Below, in pieces: positions 21,317 to 32,425 of a DNA stretch of 64,000 nucleotides. This DNA comes from Linyphia triangularis (Eukaryota > Arthropoda > Arachnida > Araneae > Linyphiidae). Under the pieces are notes generated by a model, which made no database searches, was not told the DNA's origin, and saw only the letters and a list, made by a program, of their open reading frames with translations. Where the stretch lies: assembly GCA_963978545.1 (NCBI GenBank), contig OZ021730.1, forward strand, positions 8,377,796-8,441,795. Direction: 5' to 3'. The translations under genes were made by a program, and so were the position numbers. Positions within the stretch are counted from its first letter, which is position 1; the number at the start of each line of letters is the position of its first letter.

Positions 21317-22329
21317 ACAAAAGTGAGTTATAACACTTCGTAAATCTGATAAGATGAATGTAAGTTGATGTATGCGTAAGATGATTGTCAGGCGCGGATC
21401 TAGTGATATATATTAGTGGAGGGGGTGCTTATTGCGTTCATATGGGGAAAGTTACAATTAATATTTTTTTTTATTACCAATGAGTAATTAAATTATGGAA
21501 TTTTTATATTTCGAATTTTTTTTCTTTCTGATATGTGCTACATGATCCCTTTTTCCTGCTTTACGGGTCACCGCACACGGCAAAAGTGCAGTCAAATGAA
21601 TTGGCAAACGTCAAAATAATTGGAACGAGGAAATAAATTTCAAATTCCAAACTGAAATAGACTAATGAATTTAATACTATCAAAAACAACATAAACCACA
21701 AAACTAATAAAAAATGCAAATAAAATCAGAGAAATGTAATGAACTTATACAATTTAATAATATAACCCATAAAAGCAACAAAAATGGTGGAATGTATAAA
21801 CTAATAGAAATGTAACTAACTTGCATTATTTAAGGACATAACCCATAGAAGTGACACCAGGTCACTATCTGATTGGGAAACCTTTAACGGCTGTTGAGTA
21901 TTATATGTAATGTCAGCTGTAATATGTACCACCATAGAGCAGTATCTAATGGAAATATATGTTCATTTCTTAAGTGTAACCTTGAGCTAAGGGGGAGAAT
22001 AAAATGCGAATTTGAGGTGAACAGACGCTTGTTTTGTGGAGTTATGTTCTTTTGTTCAAAAAATGCATACAAAAGCATAGTATTAGATGCCGAGTCTACT
22101 AAATTAATTGAGAAGTAGAACAACGGCTGTTCCACATCTACCGATTCCCGATGATATCAGTCACTCTGACCGATGGCAGATGCTTCAACGCATGATTCAA
22201 CACTTCTGGAACTGATGGTCATCAGAATATTTGATTATACTAGAAGAAAACCCGATTTGAGCTCTTTCAATGCTTTACAGCCATAGGGGAACCGGTTCCT
22301 ACAGCGTAGTCAGTGAGCTCACTTCATCC
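21317..22329. other. Spacer with one dispersed repeat
   Basis: Holds the second copy of the unclassified repeat (21340-21445). The rest is AT-rich with no coding sequence recognised. Confidence 0.45.
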
Positions 22330-22545
22330 TGTCCTCTAGTATACAAGGAAGGGGTTTGTTTGTGCGCTCAAAGACCTATACTTGTGCACAATTACGGCTA
22401 ATCAGGCCGGGGCTAACAGCTTAACGTGGATTCAGAACCACAACGAACATTCATGCCTGTCCCGGGATTCGAACCTGCCACGTTTGACAGACTAACAAGG
22501 GGACCTTACGGTCTCGGAAATTCAGATCTGGATGAGCCTCGGCAG
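22330..22545 (-). mobile_element. Second tRNA-like SINE family, single copy
   Basis: The minus strand contains a canonical B box (GGTTCGAATCCCG at about 22467-22479) within a tRNA-like stretch, followed by about 120 bp rich in C and A. It differs from the 13-copy SINE and lacks its GGCGC stem-loop tail. Boundaries are uncertain. Confidence 0.4.
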
Positions 22546-22913
22546 ATTGGTAGTATACCTTAAGTGTATACGCAGTAAAGCGCACTAGTCAGATGATTCC
22601 GAGAAAACAAGCTCTAAAGTGCTACGCGCAGCTTATACAGTGGGTAAAAAAAGTCTCCGTACGGAAGCCAAAGTTACAAATAAATTAGCATAATTCATAA
22701 TCTTTTGCTTCATATCTTCAGTAACTACTGAAATATGTTTAATCTGATTCTTTAAAATAAGTTTATAATAAATGTATGTTTTTGCAAAACGCAAAAAGTA
22801 TTTAAATTGAAATATTTTGGAGATGCTTTTCGAAAGCTGAAGTGTGCGCAAGTGTCATGAAGACATGATAGCAGCAATTGTTTAATTTTAGCTTGTAGCT
22901 TATTGTCTTAAAA

Positions 22914-23515
22914 TGGAGTTCCTAAAACTATTCGTGAGTTGGTGATTCAATTATGAAATGTTGGATTATCTATGAAAAAAATTGGCGAAATCTTTAATGA
23001 ATCAAAGTCTAGTACAATATATTATTGAAAGACACCGATGCGCTTCAAATTTTTGAGGATAGAGATAGATCAGAAAAATTTTCAAAGCTAAAACGCTTGC
23101 ATAAAAGAAATATCCTGTAATAAGGTTCAAGATAATCTGTGAATAAGTGCACCTTAAGTCGCACATGGCTAAAAAATTGAAGGGGGAAAAAAAAAAAAAA
23201 AAAAAAAAAACATTGAAGTGACATCTCAAACGGTAAGAAATGTTATTAAAATGGCGTTTCTGAATGGACTTGCAGCCCGTGAGAAGCCTTATACAAGTAC
23301 CTGTAACAGAAAAAGCGCATCAACTTTGCAAAGTCCATTTTAATGATGAATCAAAATTAAATATCCAGGGGTCATATAATCGAGTTATGGTCTGGAGAAA
23401 ACAAAATCAGGAAATGTTAACTTACAATTTATGTGGGACTATCAAACGCGGTGGAGGAGAAGTTATGGTGTGGGAGTGTGTGGAGCTGCTAGTACAGGCA
23501 ATTTACGTTGTGTAG
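22914..23515 (+). pseudogene. Tc1-like transposase, left copy
   Basis: N-terminal HTH (KTIRELVIQ-like, NVGLSMKKIGEIFNESKSS), SQTVRNVIKMAFLNGLAAR, then NDESKLNIQGSYNRVMVWRK with the first catalytic Asp and GGGEVMVWECVE. A 22-bp A run near 23190 and several stops disable it. The C-terminal third, with the later catalytic residues, is absent. Confidence 0.75.
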
Positions 23516-23529
23516 AAGGAAATAAAAAT

Positions 23530-24130
23530 AGGTACGTGTATCTTGAAATTCCAACGCAAAACGTCTTAACCAGTGCACATAAATTGTCCCTTGGGAATTG
23601 TCTTCAATGTTTTTAGCAATTCTTAAACATTGTGCGACTTCAGGTGCACTTATTCGCAGATTATATTGAACTTTACTATAGGATATTTCTTTTATGCAAG
23701 CGTTTTTGCTTTGAAAACTTTCCTGATCGATCTCTATCCTCAAAAATTTGAAGCACATCGGTGTCTTTCAATAATATATTGTACTAGACTTCAATTCATT
23801 AAACATTTCGCCAATTTTTTTCATAGATAATCCAACATTTCATGACTGAATCACCAACTCAAGAATAGGTTTAGGTTGGTTGTATTCAGATTATCTGGCG
23901 CCGTCAGCAACACGAGGGCTATAATGCGCCGAAACATTCGTCATTAGACAAGCCAACATACATTTACAAACACCCATGCCTAACACGGGACTCGAACCCG
24001 CAACCTCGAGGTCTAGAAGCCAGCACGCTAACCACTATACCGTTTGGTCGGCAATAGGTTTAGGAACTCCATTTTAAGACAATCAGCAACAAGTTAAAAT
24101 TAAACAATTGCTGTTATCATGTCTTCATGA
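23530..24130 (-). pseudogene. Tc1-like transposase, right inverted copy
   Basis: On the minus strand the same N-terminal region is present (TRLCSIIYYIIER-like HTH region, ISAPEVAQCLRIAKNIED). It is interrupted by SINE copy 3 at 23876-24052 and loses similarity near 23560. It carries no catalytic core. Confidence 0.65.
23876..24052 (-). mobile_element. tRNA-derived SINE, copy 3
   Basis: Target duplication AATAGGTTTAGG at 23864-23875 and 24053-24064. It lies in the right arm of the Tc1 composite. Confidence 0.93.
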
Positions 24131-24289
24131 CACTTGCGTACACTTCAGTATTGAAAATTTACTGCAAGTCTGTTGTGAAAAATGCCAGAATTAATTTTCA
24201 TATAGCGTACGGAAACTTTTTTTGCATGGCACGTAGCAACATCCCCTAAATGTTTCAATTTAAATACTTCCTACGTTTTGTAAAATCAT

Positions 24290-25156
24290 GGGTTCACTTT
24301 CACTTTAGTTCCCATGTTAACGAGAAAGACTACATCCCAGAACATCTTAGACAACTGACCTTAAAAAACCTGAACCACATTCCTAACAATGCCATTAAAA
24401 TATTTACTGATGGTAGTAAAATTGACAATATTGCTGGCAGTGGCATATATATCGAAACCCCTCAAGCTAATCTGACTCTTTCTCATCGTAATCCTAATCA
24501 CTGCTCTGTCTTCAGAAGTGAATTGATTGCAATAGACCTGGGACTAGAAGCTATTCTAACCGAAGAGGATTATGGTGACCTATGGATCTTGTCTGACAGC
24601 CGTAGCTCTCTCCACCATCTTAGTAATTGGCTCCTTGTGGGCGAAAGGATCAGCACCTCTATCCTGCTTAAATTAAAGCTCATTTCTCTTAATCATGATG
24701 TTCATTTGCAATGGATACCTTCCCATGTGAATCTCTACGGGAACGAAATGGCCGATATTCTTGCTAAGGAGGGATGCAGGATTTCAACATCTCCCTCTTC
24801 CGTACTTACTTTTGTGGAATTATACTCTCTGGAAAAATCAAAGATCTCGGAGGAGTGGACCCCCCCCCCCCCCAACCCATAATTGGTACAAAGGCTCAAA
24901 ACCGGGTTTGTCCCTTGACCTCCCGTGTGACAGACGTACCCGGACTGTTCTATCAAGGCTTGCTAGCGGTCACATCAAGTGCCTCACTTTCAACGAGGGC
25001 AGGAAAACCTTCGCCAACTGCACAAAGTGCCAAAATCATCAGGCCTTTCCTGAGCACCTCTTGGATTGCATGGGACTCTCTAAGGAGGATCTCTTTAGCA
25101 ATCCTCTCCTAGTCTTCGACTTCCTTTTAATCAACGAACTCGTGGATCTTGTCTGA
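24290..25156 (+). pseudogene. LINE D ORF2, RNase H and C terminus
   Basis: RNase H removes RNA from the cDNA hybrid. Motifs: IFTDGSKIDNIAGSG, SELIAIDLGLEAI, ILSDSRSSL, LQWIPSHVNLYGNEMADILA. The C terminus has RTRTVLSRLASGHIK and a cysteine finger (CTKCQNHQAFPEHLLDC). A run of 11 C near 24860 shifts the frame between the two open parts; it could be a real indel or an assembly error. Confidence 0.83.
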
Positions 25157-25190
25157 CTCCGTCAGGCAGTGAGGATTAGCAACAACAACA
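24290..25190 (+). mobile_element. LINE family D, 5'-truncated, CAA-repeat tail
   Basis: A different non-LTR family: RNase H and C-terminal region, then a short 3' UTR ending AGCAACAACAACA. Target duplication GTAAAATCAT at 24280-24289 and 25191-25200. It does not share the GGCGC stem-loop of families A and B. Confidence 0.87.
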
Positions 25191-25343
25191 GTAAAATCAT
25201 ACATTTATTATAAACTTATTCTAATGAATCAAATTGAACATATTTCAGTAGTTACTGAAGATATGAAGTAAAAGATTAAACATTATGCTAATTTATTTGT
25301 AACTTTGGCTTTCGTAAGGAGACATTTTTTTACCCACTTTATA

Positions 25344-25973
25344 CTAGTAGAGATTTTTGCTCTGCAACTGCTCGGTGGCTAAGTGGTCAGCGTGCTGTGT
25401 TCGATATCTCGTAAGGTGTTATTTCCCCCTTTTTTTCTTCTCTAATTTATAAAGTGACTGTTACAGCTAAATGAAATTTAAATTACAGATAATACTTATA
25501 TTTCAGTGTTAAAAAGCTAATCAATCTTTAATAATAAAGAAATATTTGACGAAGGAATAAGTCAATAATAATATATTGATATCATCAAAAATCAAATATT
25601 TTGATATCAACGATGCAAAACAGAAGAAATAGGACGGAAAAAAAAATGTAAACACAAGCTTATCAAAACTGTTCATTTCAGTTCTCATATTATAAATTTT
25701 TTTCCACCTATGAGACCTTAGTCACGTGATGTCACAAATATGGAGTTCAGAAATGTTTTCATTGGCCTCGGTTTATAACTGTGACCGTTGTTTCCGTCAA
25801 AACGTTAAAAAAACCAGATGAATTTTCGATGAGTTGTGACGATCATGGCGTTTATGACGTCAGTTACAGGATTTTATTTAAAATGTTTAGAAATTCATGA
25901 TATTCACTGTATTTCCATGACTTATGGTCATTTTTTTGCTCAAAATCTACCCAATGTCCAAACTCATGACTTT
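25344..25973. other. AT-rich spacer
   Basis: Contains a small inverted repeat near 25576-25612 (TGATATCATC...TTTTGATATCA) and a weak tRNA-head-like stretch at about 25370-25410 (GGTGGCTAAGTGGTCAGCGT). No gene recognised. Confidence 0.4.
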
Positions 25974-25985
25974 CCATATGCGCGG

Positions 25986-26169
25986 TTGGTTGTTGGTTGT
26001 ATTCAGATTATCTGGCGCCGTCAGCAACACGAGGGCTATAATGCGCCGAAACATTTCGTCATTTAACAATCTAACATACATTTACAAACACCCATGCCAA
26101 CACGGGACTCGAACCCGCAACCTCGCGGTCCAGAAGCCAGCACGCTAACCACTATACCGTTTGGTCGGC
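25986..26169 (-). mobile_element. tRNA-derived SINE, copy 4
   Basis: Target duplication CCATATGCGCGG at 25974-25985 and 26170-26181. Confidence 0.93.
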
Positions 26170-26387
26170 CCATATGCGCGGAAACCCTGTACATCAGCAG
26201 ATAGTCAGAAATTTTCAAAACCATAACTGTACTTATCGAACAACTTATCTACCCCAACCCAACCGACCGTTACTTATTTTTCTACGAACTGGAACTAGCG
26301 TGCCAGTTCACTCTCGACTTCAGAAGAGACTCGAGCGTTCTATGATGTAAAATATTATCCGGATTTTCGAAATATGGTGAATTGAAA

Positions 26388-27440
26388 ATGTCGGTTAGTG
26401 AAGAAATCCTGAAACAAGCAGAATCTGTAGACGAAATCGATCAAGATACATTACACAGTGAAGTGTTGAGCTGAGGTTAAAAGATGCGGTCGTTTATTAC
26501 GAGAGCTTGCTTGCTAGAAATAATTTGATTACATCGGAATCGTCAAGTATAATTCCTCATCAAATAATGTTGATGGGTGACGAAATTTACGAACGCACTA
26601 TGGACATGTTGGTTGAAAAAAAAAAGACTTGTGACTGATGAAGAACTTGCTCATGAAAATGAAAACTGCGAGGAGGAACCTTTTAAACAAGTCGAAGACC
26701 ATAACTCATCAGATGAATATGATTGGTTGTTTTCAGATTATCTGGCGCCGTCAGCAACACGAGGGCTATAATGCGCCGAAACATTCGTCATTAGACAAGC
26801 CAACATACATTTACAAACACCCATGCCTTACACCAGACTCGCAACCTCGCGGTCTAGAAGCTAGCACGCTAACCACTATACCGTTTGGTCGGCCAGATGA
26901 ATATGAACCAGAAGGGGGGAGGGGGGGGGGGAAAGAAGAGGTGGAGCATCTTTGTTTGGATTACCAAATTAAAGTTGTGAATATAGCAAAGCCTCACCCC
27001 ACGTGGAATCTACTAACATTACAAAAGAAAGGATGCAGTCGGATAAAAAAGAAGGAATATTTATCGCAATAGGAAAAAGAAATAAAAAATTGAGGAAATC
27101 TATTCAATAAGTACGCAATAATCAATTCCTGGACATATAATCGTTTTGTAGAAGCTCGAGAGAATTATCAACAGGTTATTACATGGAACTTACAACAGTG
27201 GGCTTTAGCAGCAGCACGACAGTTAACAGATTTTGAATTTAAAGCTTCCGACAGCTGGGAACAAAAATTCAAAAGTAAGCATTCGTCAACGAAGAGTGAC
27301 AAAATTTATTTAAAAAAAAAAGCTGCGATGATTGAAGAAACTTTGGCTTCTGCAAACACTTTTGTAATCCAGGTGTTACAAATTGATACCGGATTTCAAA
27401 AACGATTTTGTTATCAACACTGACCAAACAGGTAAATTAT
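26388..27440 (+). pseudogene. pogo/CENP-B-like transposase, decayed
   Basis: Probable DDE transposase with a CENP-B-type HTH. From ATG 26388: an acidic N-terminal region (MSVSEEILKQAESVDEIDQD), then NSWTYNRFVEARENYQQ, WNLQQWALAAARQLTDFEF, SDSWEQKFKSKH, and at the right end FVINTDQTG, which looks like the first catalytic Asp of the DDE domain. Frameshifts lie near 26470, 26615, 27070 and 27300. SINE copy 5 splits it. The remainder of the catalytic domain is missing after about 27440. Family by motif memory, moderate certainty. Confidence 0.62.
26723..26893 (-). mobile_element. tRNA-derived SINE, copy 5
   Basis: Target duplication CAGATGAATATGA at 26710-26722 and 26894-26906; it splits the pogo-like pseudogene. 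Confidence 0.92.
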
Positions 27441-27512
27441 CACATAGTCAAAAGGTACGACATGAATAAAGTGACGCATTCATACACCGCTCATTATGCT
27501 ATCACTCTGTAA

Positions 27513-27690
27513 GCCGACCAAACGGTATAGTGGTTAGCGTGCTAGCTTCTAGATCGCGAGGTTGCGGGTTGGAGTCCCGTGTTAGGCCTGGGTGTTTGTA
27601 AATGTATGTTGGCTTGTCAAATGACGAATGTTTCGGAACATTACAGCCCTCGTGTTGCTGACGGCGCCAGATAATCTGAAAACAACCAAA
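27513..27690 (+). mobile_element. tRNA-derived SINE, copy 6
   Basis: Plus-strand copy from GCCGACC to AACAACCAAA. Sequence has drifted (GTTGGAGTCCCG in the B box). No convincing target duplication was found. Confidence 0.88.
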
Positions 27691-28610
27691 TCTGTCTGGA
27701 AAAATTCTAACCCTGTAACGAATCTCCTTTTATCCAAGACTCCAGAGGGTGACCAGGAAACAGGGAAACGTGCCGATTTGGTGCGCCAGGGTGGATATTT
27801 CATACTTCACCCAATTGGCAACAAACTGTGGGGTTATTGAGACCTCGTGGAATTGAAGAATATGGAACAATTAAGATTAACTACCATTTTATTGATTGAC
27901 TAGATTATAAGATTTGTCCCTATTTACAACGAAGAGTACGATGGGAACAGATAAGCATCTTCTTACACTTAGCGTCGGGCATTCTCGCTCTCGGACGCAC
28001 AAAACCATTCATATTCGTGTCTCCAGCTCAAGTGAAGCTATTCTTATTGGGGTTCACAAAAGTACAAACAGGTTTAGAATATACAATAGGGAATCCCCTG
28101 GTTCATGTCGCCCTCTATTGGCGAGACCTAGAATTAATTATTATATGGATGTCTCTTACAACCCTTGTTTTTGTTTGTTTACAAGAAGCGACTGGTAACT
28201 ATGGCCCCTGAATGAGGAACCTGCATGTGTCCGGAAAACCCCAAATTCTAATTATTTTGAATAGGTTACTACTTAAAACACATAAAAATCGACTCAGTTT
28301 TTTAAAAAATGTCCTGGATTTTTTTAAATTAATATTTAAATTTGACATAAAACAAAACTAAAATCATCTGACACGAAACGCTGCGGTGATTGGATAGACT
28401 GATGTGACGTCACAATTCACGACGGTCTTGCGGTATCGAGAACAGAAGTGAATAGCCGAGTTCGAGAAGTTTGTTGACTAAAAACTGGTTAATTTATTTT
28501 GATTGAGAATATTAGTTTATATACGTAAATATATTTCTTTATTTGTAAGAAAATGCAGATTGAACAGGATTTTGTGAAAGGACAATCTACCTAAAATAGA
28601 TTCTTTCACG
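27691..28610. other. Spacer, no recognised gene
   Basis: Two overlapping open frames (27914-28211) match nothing I know. The segment near 28380-28560 lies just upstream of the SWIM/YqaJ pseudogene and might hold its promoter, but no clear element is visible. Confidence 0.4.
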
Positions 28611-30613
28611 ATGTTTTCATTCTTTGGAAACAACTCGAATTTCTTCAGTGCTGAAATGGAGGGTGTAAAAATGATGCGGTAAGTAATATAATTCATTTAT
28701 ATAATTCAAATAATGTTTTATTTACATATATATCGAAGTAACACTCCTTGAAATTTACCATTATGGAATCGTTCTTTGTTTTAATCGGTTACTATTCGTT
28801 CTATGTTCCTAAAAATTTCTATTGTGGTGCGTAAAGTATTGAATTTATTTATGTTAAATGATATATCCAGAGTAAAATATGAACTTAACTGTATTTTATC
28901 ATCAGTTTTAACTTTTTCTGGAAACTGAAGTTAGATTTGTTGATTATAGATGAGTAATTCTTTCCTTGATTTGATGTTATTCACAATAGTGACTAGGATC
29001 TATCCTACTATTATACTACGTCCCGCATTATACTACTTTCTAAATTGCCTCACAAAAATAGTTAACCAATGTGGGACAATGTTTAAATTGTTGATTATAA
29101 TTTGTATTATATGTTAAACTGTTGATTATTTTTTTATATAATTATTGTCGCTTCATATTGAAAATTACAATATCAAGTACGATTTTAAAATTTTAGAATG
29201 TGTTGTCTCGGAACTTAGTCAACCTATATTAGAAATAAAGTATTATTACTTTTTCTTCCGTTTTAATGGTGTTAAAAATATATACGTATTTATATTGATT
29301 GCTAATTGAACTTAATTTAATTTTGTATCTATTTCTAGATCTGGACGTGAAAGTTATGGCGACCATGCAATTGGATACGTTTAAGTTAGACGACAAGCTA
29401 ATTTATGCACTGTAAAGGCCAAAATAACACCTGAACATAGGGTTCGAAAGAAACCATACTCTGTTGAACTGATTGTGGATGAACGTGAAGAGGCAATATT
29501 GTCCGTGGCATGTCAAGATTGTGCTGCATCGTTAGGTACCGTAAAATGGGGTGAATCGAAACACTTTTCAATTTTCAAAGTAATAATCGGTTGTAATAAG
29601 ATCGTTAAGGAACATAATTTTGACATAGAAACTTGGGTCTTACCTTCTTCTTTGAGAATCAACCCAAAAAAAATTGTAAAAACTAGGACTTTAATTTATT
29701 TTGAATTTTTTCATGGTGTTCCGATTCACCCCGCAGAAAGGGGTGAATCGGAACACTCGTTACAATTTATGTCTGATCTTATTTAAATGTTTATAGGGTG
29801 GCAAAAAGCAAATAATGATGCATTGTGGTGAATCTGAACACAAAATTATCATAAAAAAATCATTTAATATGCCGGATAAAATTTGTGTTTGTCAATTATT
29901 GTCAAAACAAATCATATGTTTGAAAGCGTATCAACTCTTATATAACTCTCCTATAACTCATCCAAATAGTCGTTAAAATTAATAATATTTTTAAATATAC
30001 TTTATGTTTGCGTGGTGCATGACTGCAAATTCCTTAAAATATCTTGTGAAAGGAGAAAAGCATCCTCATTTGTTTCAGAAAATATCTTCGTTCATAAGCG
30101 CTTTTTGTAAAACACACTTATATAGCAATAATCTTGTGGGTGTAAAACTTTGCTAACATAGTCTTCACACATTTTTCATATAACTTAAAGATAACGAAGT
30201 CATTTAGAGAAAAAACAACAGGAACAATCGGGTTTTCTGCCATGCGGTAACTAGGCTCCTCTGACATTTATTCAAGCCTGCAATCTTGATTACTGTCCTG
30301 AAGGGAGTAACTAGACTCTTCTTCAGTCGTTGAATCTTATGTGGACCATAATCTTGCCAAAAACAGCTTTTTAATATCACTTTTCAAGTGTTCCGATTCA
30401 CCCCGCAAATCTGAAAATCTAGACGAGGCAAAACATAAAAATTCGTAAAATAAAAAGTTTTTAAAAACCAAGTTAAATTAAGTATGACATGCTGTTGTGG
30501 ATGTTCATACTTATCTAAAAATATATTAGTTAGGTCTATAACTGGTACATGTTATTAATTACGGGATAAGTTTTGGAGAGGTTAAAACTCATTGGATTGT
30601 ATGCACGATGTTT

Positions 30614-30942
30614 AACTCAGCCTAAGCCGGTCCCAAGCCCGGTTGAAAAAGGAGGAGGGTGCCTAAAAGCTGCCTTGGCATAGTCTGTTACTACCCTGAC
30701 GATCTGCTGATGGTCGAAAGACCTAGGTAGATAAGACGGATGTGACAGATGAACGGCAACCAAAATCCAAGGTGTGGATACCGTGCTTAAGAGAATGTGA
30801 ATGTCACATGGCAACCAGGGTTAAAGGTTGTCTCTAACGGTTCACCTCGTGAAGTGGCGAATCACGTTGTATTTAGCCTTCCGCCTGCACTGAGGGTCCA
30901 TACAGGTGGTGACTCAAACTTACCCTCAGTCCTTGATAATAT
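30614..30942 (+). promoter_or_regulatory. LINE C 5' UTR
   Basis: Starts AACTCAGCCTAAGCCGGTCC. Expected to contain the internal promoter, by analogy with the class. No specific motif could be assigned. Confidence 0.5.
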
Positions 30943-32399
30943 ATGGGAAATAAAAAAAAAAAAAAAAAATCGGCGGGTCAAACCGCAATACAAGTTTGGA
31001 GCAACCCAAACCCAGCCAAAGTGGACCTGGCTCTTCTGAGTCAACCACTGAGGTATGTGGCGAAGTTGTTCCAAGCACCAAAACAACTGTCGATAGTGGT
31101 CCCTCGGGGCCCACGACAAGTAACCAACCATCTGTCGATAGTGGTCCCTCGGGGCCCGCGACAAATCTAACCGGAGACTCCCTTAGCTCTCTACCCGAAT
31201 GGTCATCTATGACGCGTTCCCAAAAGAACAAACATAGAAGGCAAGTGGCTCGTCAGCGTCTTAACGCTGAAACTGGAGTTAACACTGCACAACATCGCAG
31301 TACAACTCCAGCGGGTAAAAGAGGTAGGGTCAGTGAAACCACCCCTTCCCCATCCACAGGTGCACAGGCTAAAAGACCGAGGACGGCTGAGTCCCCATCC
31401 TATAGCCAAGCTGCTACCGGGGTGAAGATGGCAATCGTCCGTGATAACTTCCCGGACGGCACCTTGTCACCCGATGATGCCCTGATCATACAAGGTGACA
31501 TCAATAAGGTCATTGACACAGAGGATGTCGCCCGGGAGGCCCCCCAGATTTTAAATTCGGGTGTGCTAAACGGTGCTTTGATGATCCTCTGTGCCAATGA
31601 CTACACTGTTGCTTGGCTGGTCAGAAACTACGAAGGTAGGGCTATAAGCAAAGATCTAAAGGTCCAGGTGAAGAAGGCATCGGACCTACCGAGACCCGTA
31701 AAGATGGCTCTCAAATCCCGGGATATACTCACCACAGATGGGGAGGTCCTGCTCAGGCGAATTGCCCGCCTGAATGCAGGCCTCAACACTGCTGAATGGA
31801 AAATCCGGGAGAGAAAAATCGTCGGTGATCATGCATACATCAGATGGATCATCGAGATGGACCTCAAATCCTCCAAGTTCATCAGGGAGAAGAATTTTGA
31901 GATCTTTACGGGGAGCTTCGGTAAAGGTTTATTAAAGATCATCAGCGACCCTAATGTTGCTCGTGTGTCCCCTCCGTCTGCTGCTGTGGGTAAACCACTG
32001 GCGGAATCCAGCGATGTGGCCCAACAGCCCGCGTTGGAGACCGCCGTAATGAAACCTCCTGTTGAATCCGATGATGTGGTCGAAAGGCCCGCATCGGATG
32101 ACGCAATGGAGGAATCATTGGCACCTTCGGAGAAGGACGTACGGTTAACGTCTACGCAACTAGCCACTGATGATATGGAGGTCGTTCAAGATCCAACGGA
32201 AACGACCCCATCAGTAAGTACTGGAGCGGAGGTTCAAAAAACCCCATCTCCTTCTAGTCCTATTAGTGATTCTTCTGGATCACTATATAAAGTTTTTGGC
32301 GATCTCGATTTCTCAGATTCGGGATCCGATATTACAATTGTGTCTGTTTCCCCCACTAAGGAGGACACAGTACTAAAAGAGAAGGAATCTTCTGAGTAG
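30943..32399 (+). CDS. LINE C ORF1, DUF4780-type protein
   Basis: RNA-binding ORF1 without zinc knuckles. The open frame runs from about 30949 to the TAG at 32397-32399. It contains no ATG before about 31207, but an ATG at 30943 (MGNKKKKK) would join it if the A tract at 30951-30969 were one base different, giving a basic start. A low-complexity Ser/Pro/Thr region with a 45-bp repeat (VDSGPSGP twice, 31088-31162) and a basic segment (RSQKNKHRRQVARQR) precede the DUF4780 region (MAIVRDNFPDGTLSPDDA, GALMILCANDYTVAWL, DLPRPVKMALKSRD, GLNTAEWKI) at about residues 145-300. An acidic tail follows. Confidence 0.82.
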
Positions 32400-32425
32400 G
32401 GTAACAGCTTTATTAATTTTAATTC

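Larger units (their letters stand above)
22638..25341. mobile_element. Palindromic Tc1-like composite
   Basis: Outer ends are inverted copies (CAGTGGGTAAAAAAAGTCTCC left; AAGTGGGTAAAAAAATGTCTCC-like inverted right) flanked by TA. The left arm (22638 to about 23200) reappears inverted from about 23625 to 25341, interrupted there by a SINE and by LINE D. The arms are not simple TIRs: each includes the N-terminal part of a Tc1 transposase, so two elements appear fused tail to tail. Confidence 0.78.

Noticed and set aside
23163..23230. Long A runs (23186, 44246, 14326) as SINE or retrogene poly(A) tails
   Set aside because: They interrupt transposase coding sequence and lack a flanking target duplication; better seen as homopolymer expansion or assembly noise.
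26009..26148. Open frames reading IIWRRQQHEGYNAPKH...TRDSNPQPRGLEASTL at many places
   Set aside because: They are the antisense strand of the SINE and recur at every copy; not genes.
31088..31162. Short tandem repeat as an independent feature
   Set aside because: It is a 45-bp in-frame repeat within LINE C ORF1 and is described there.
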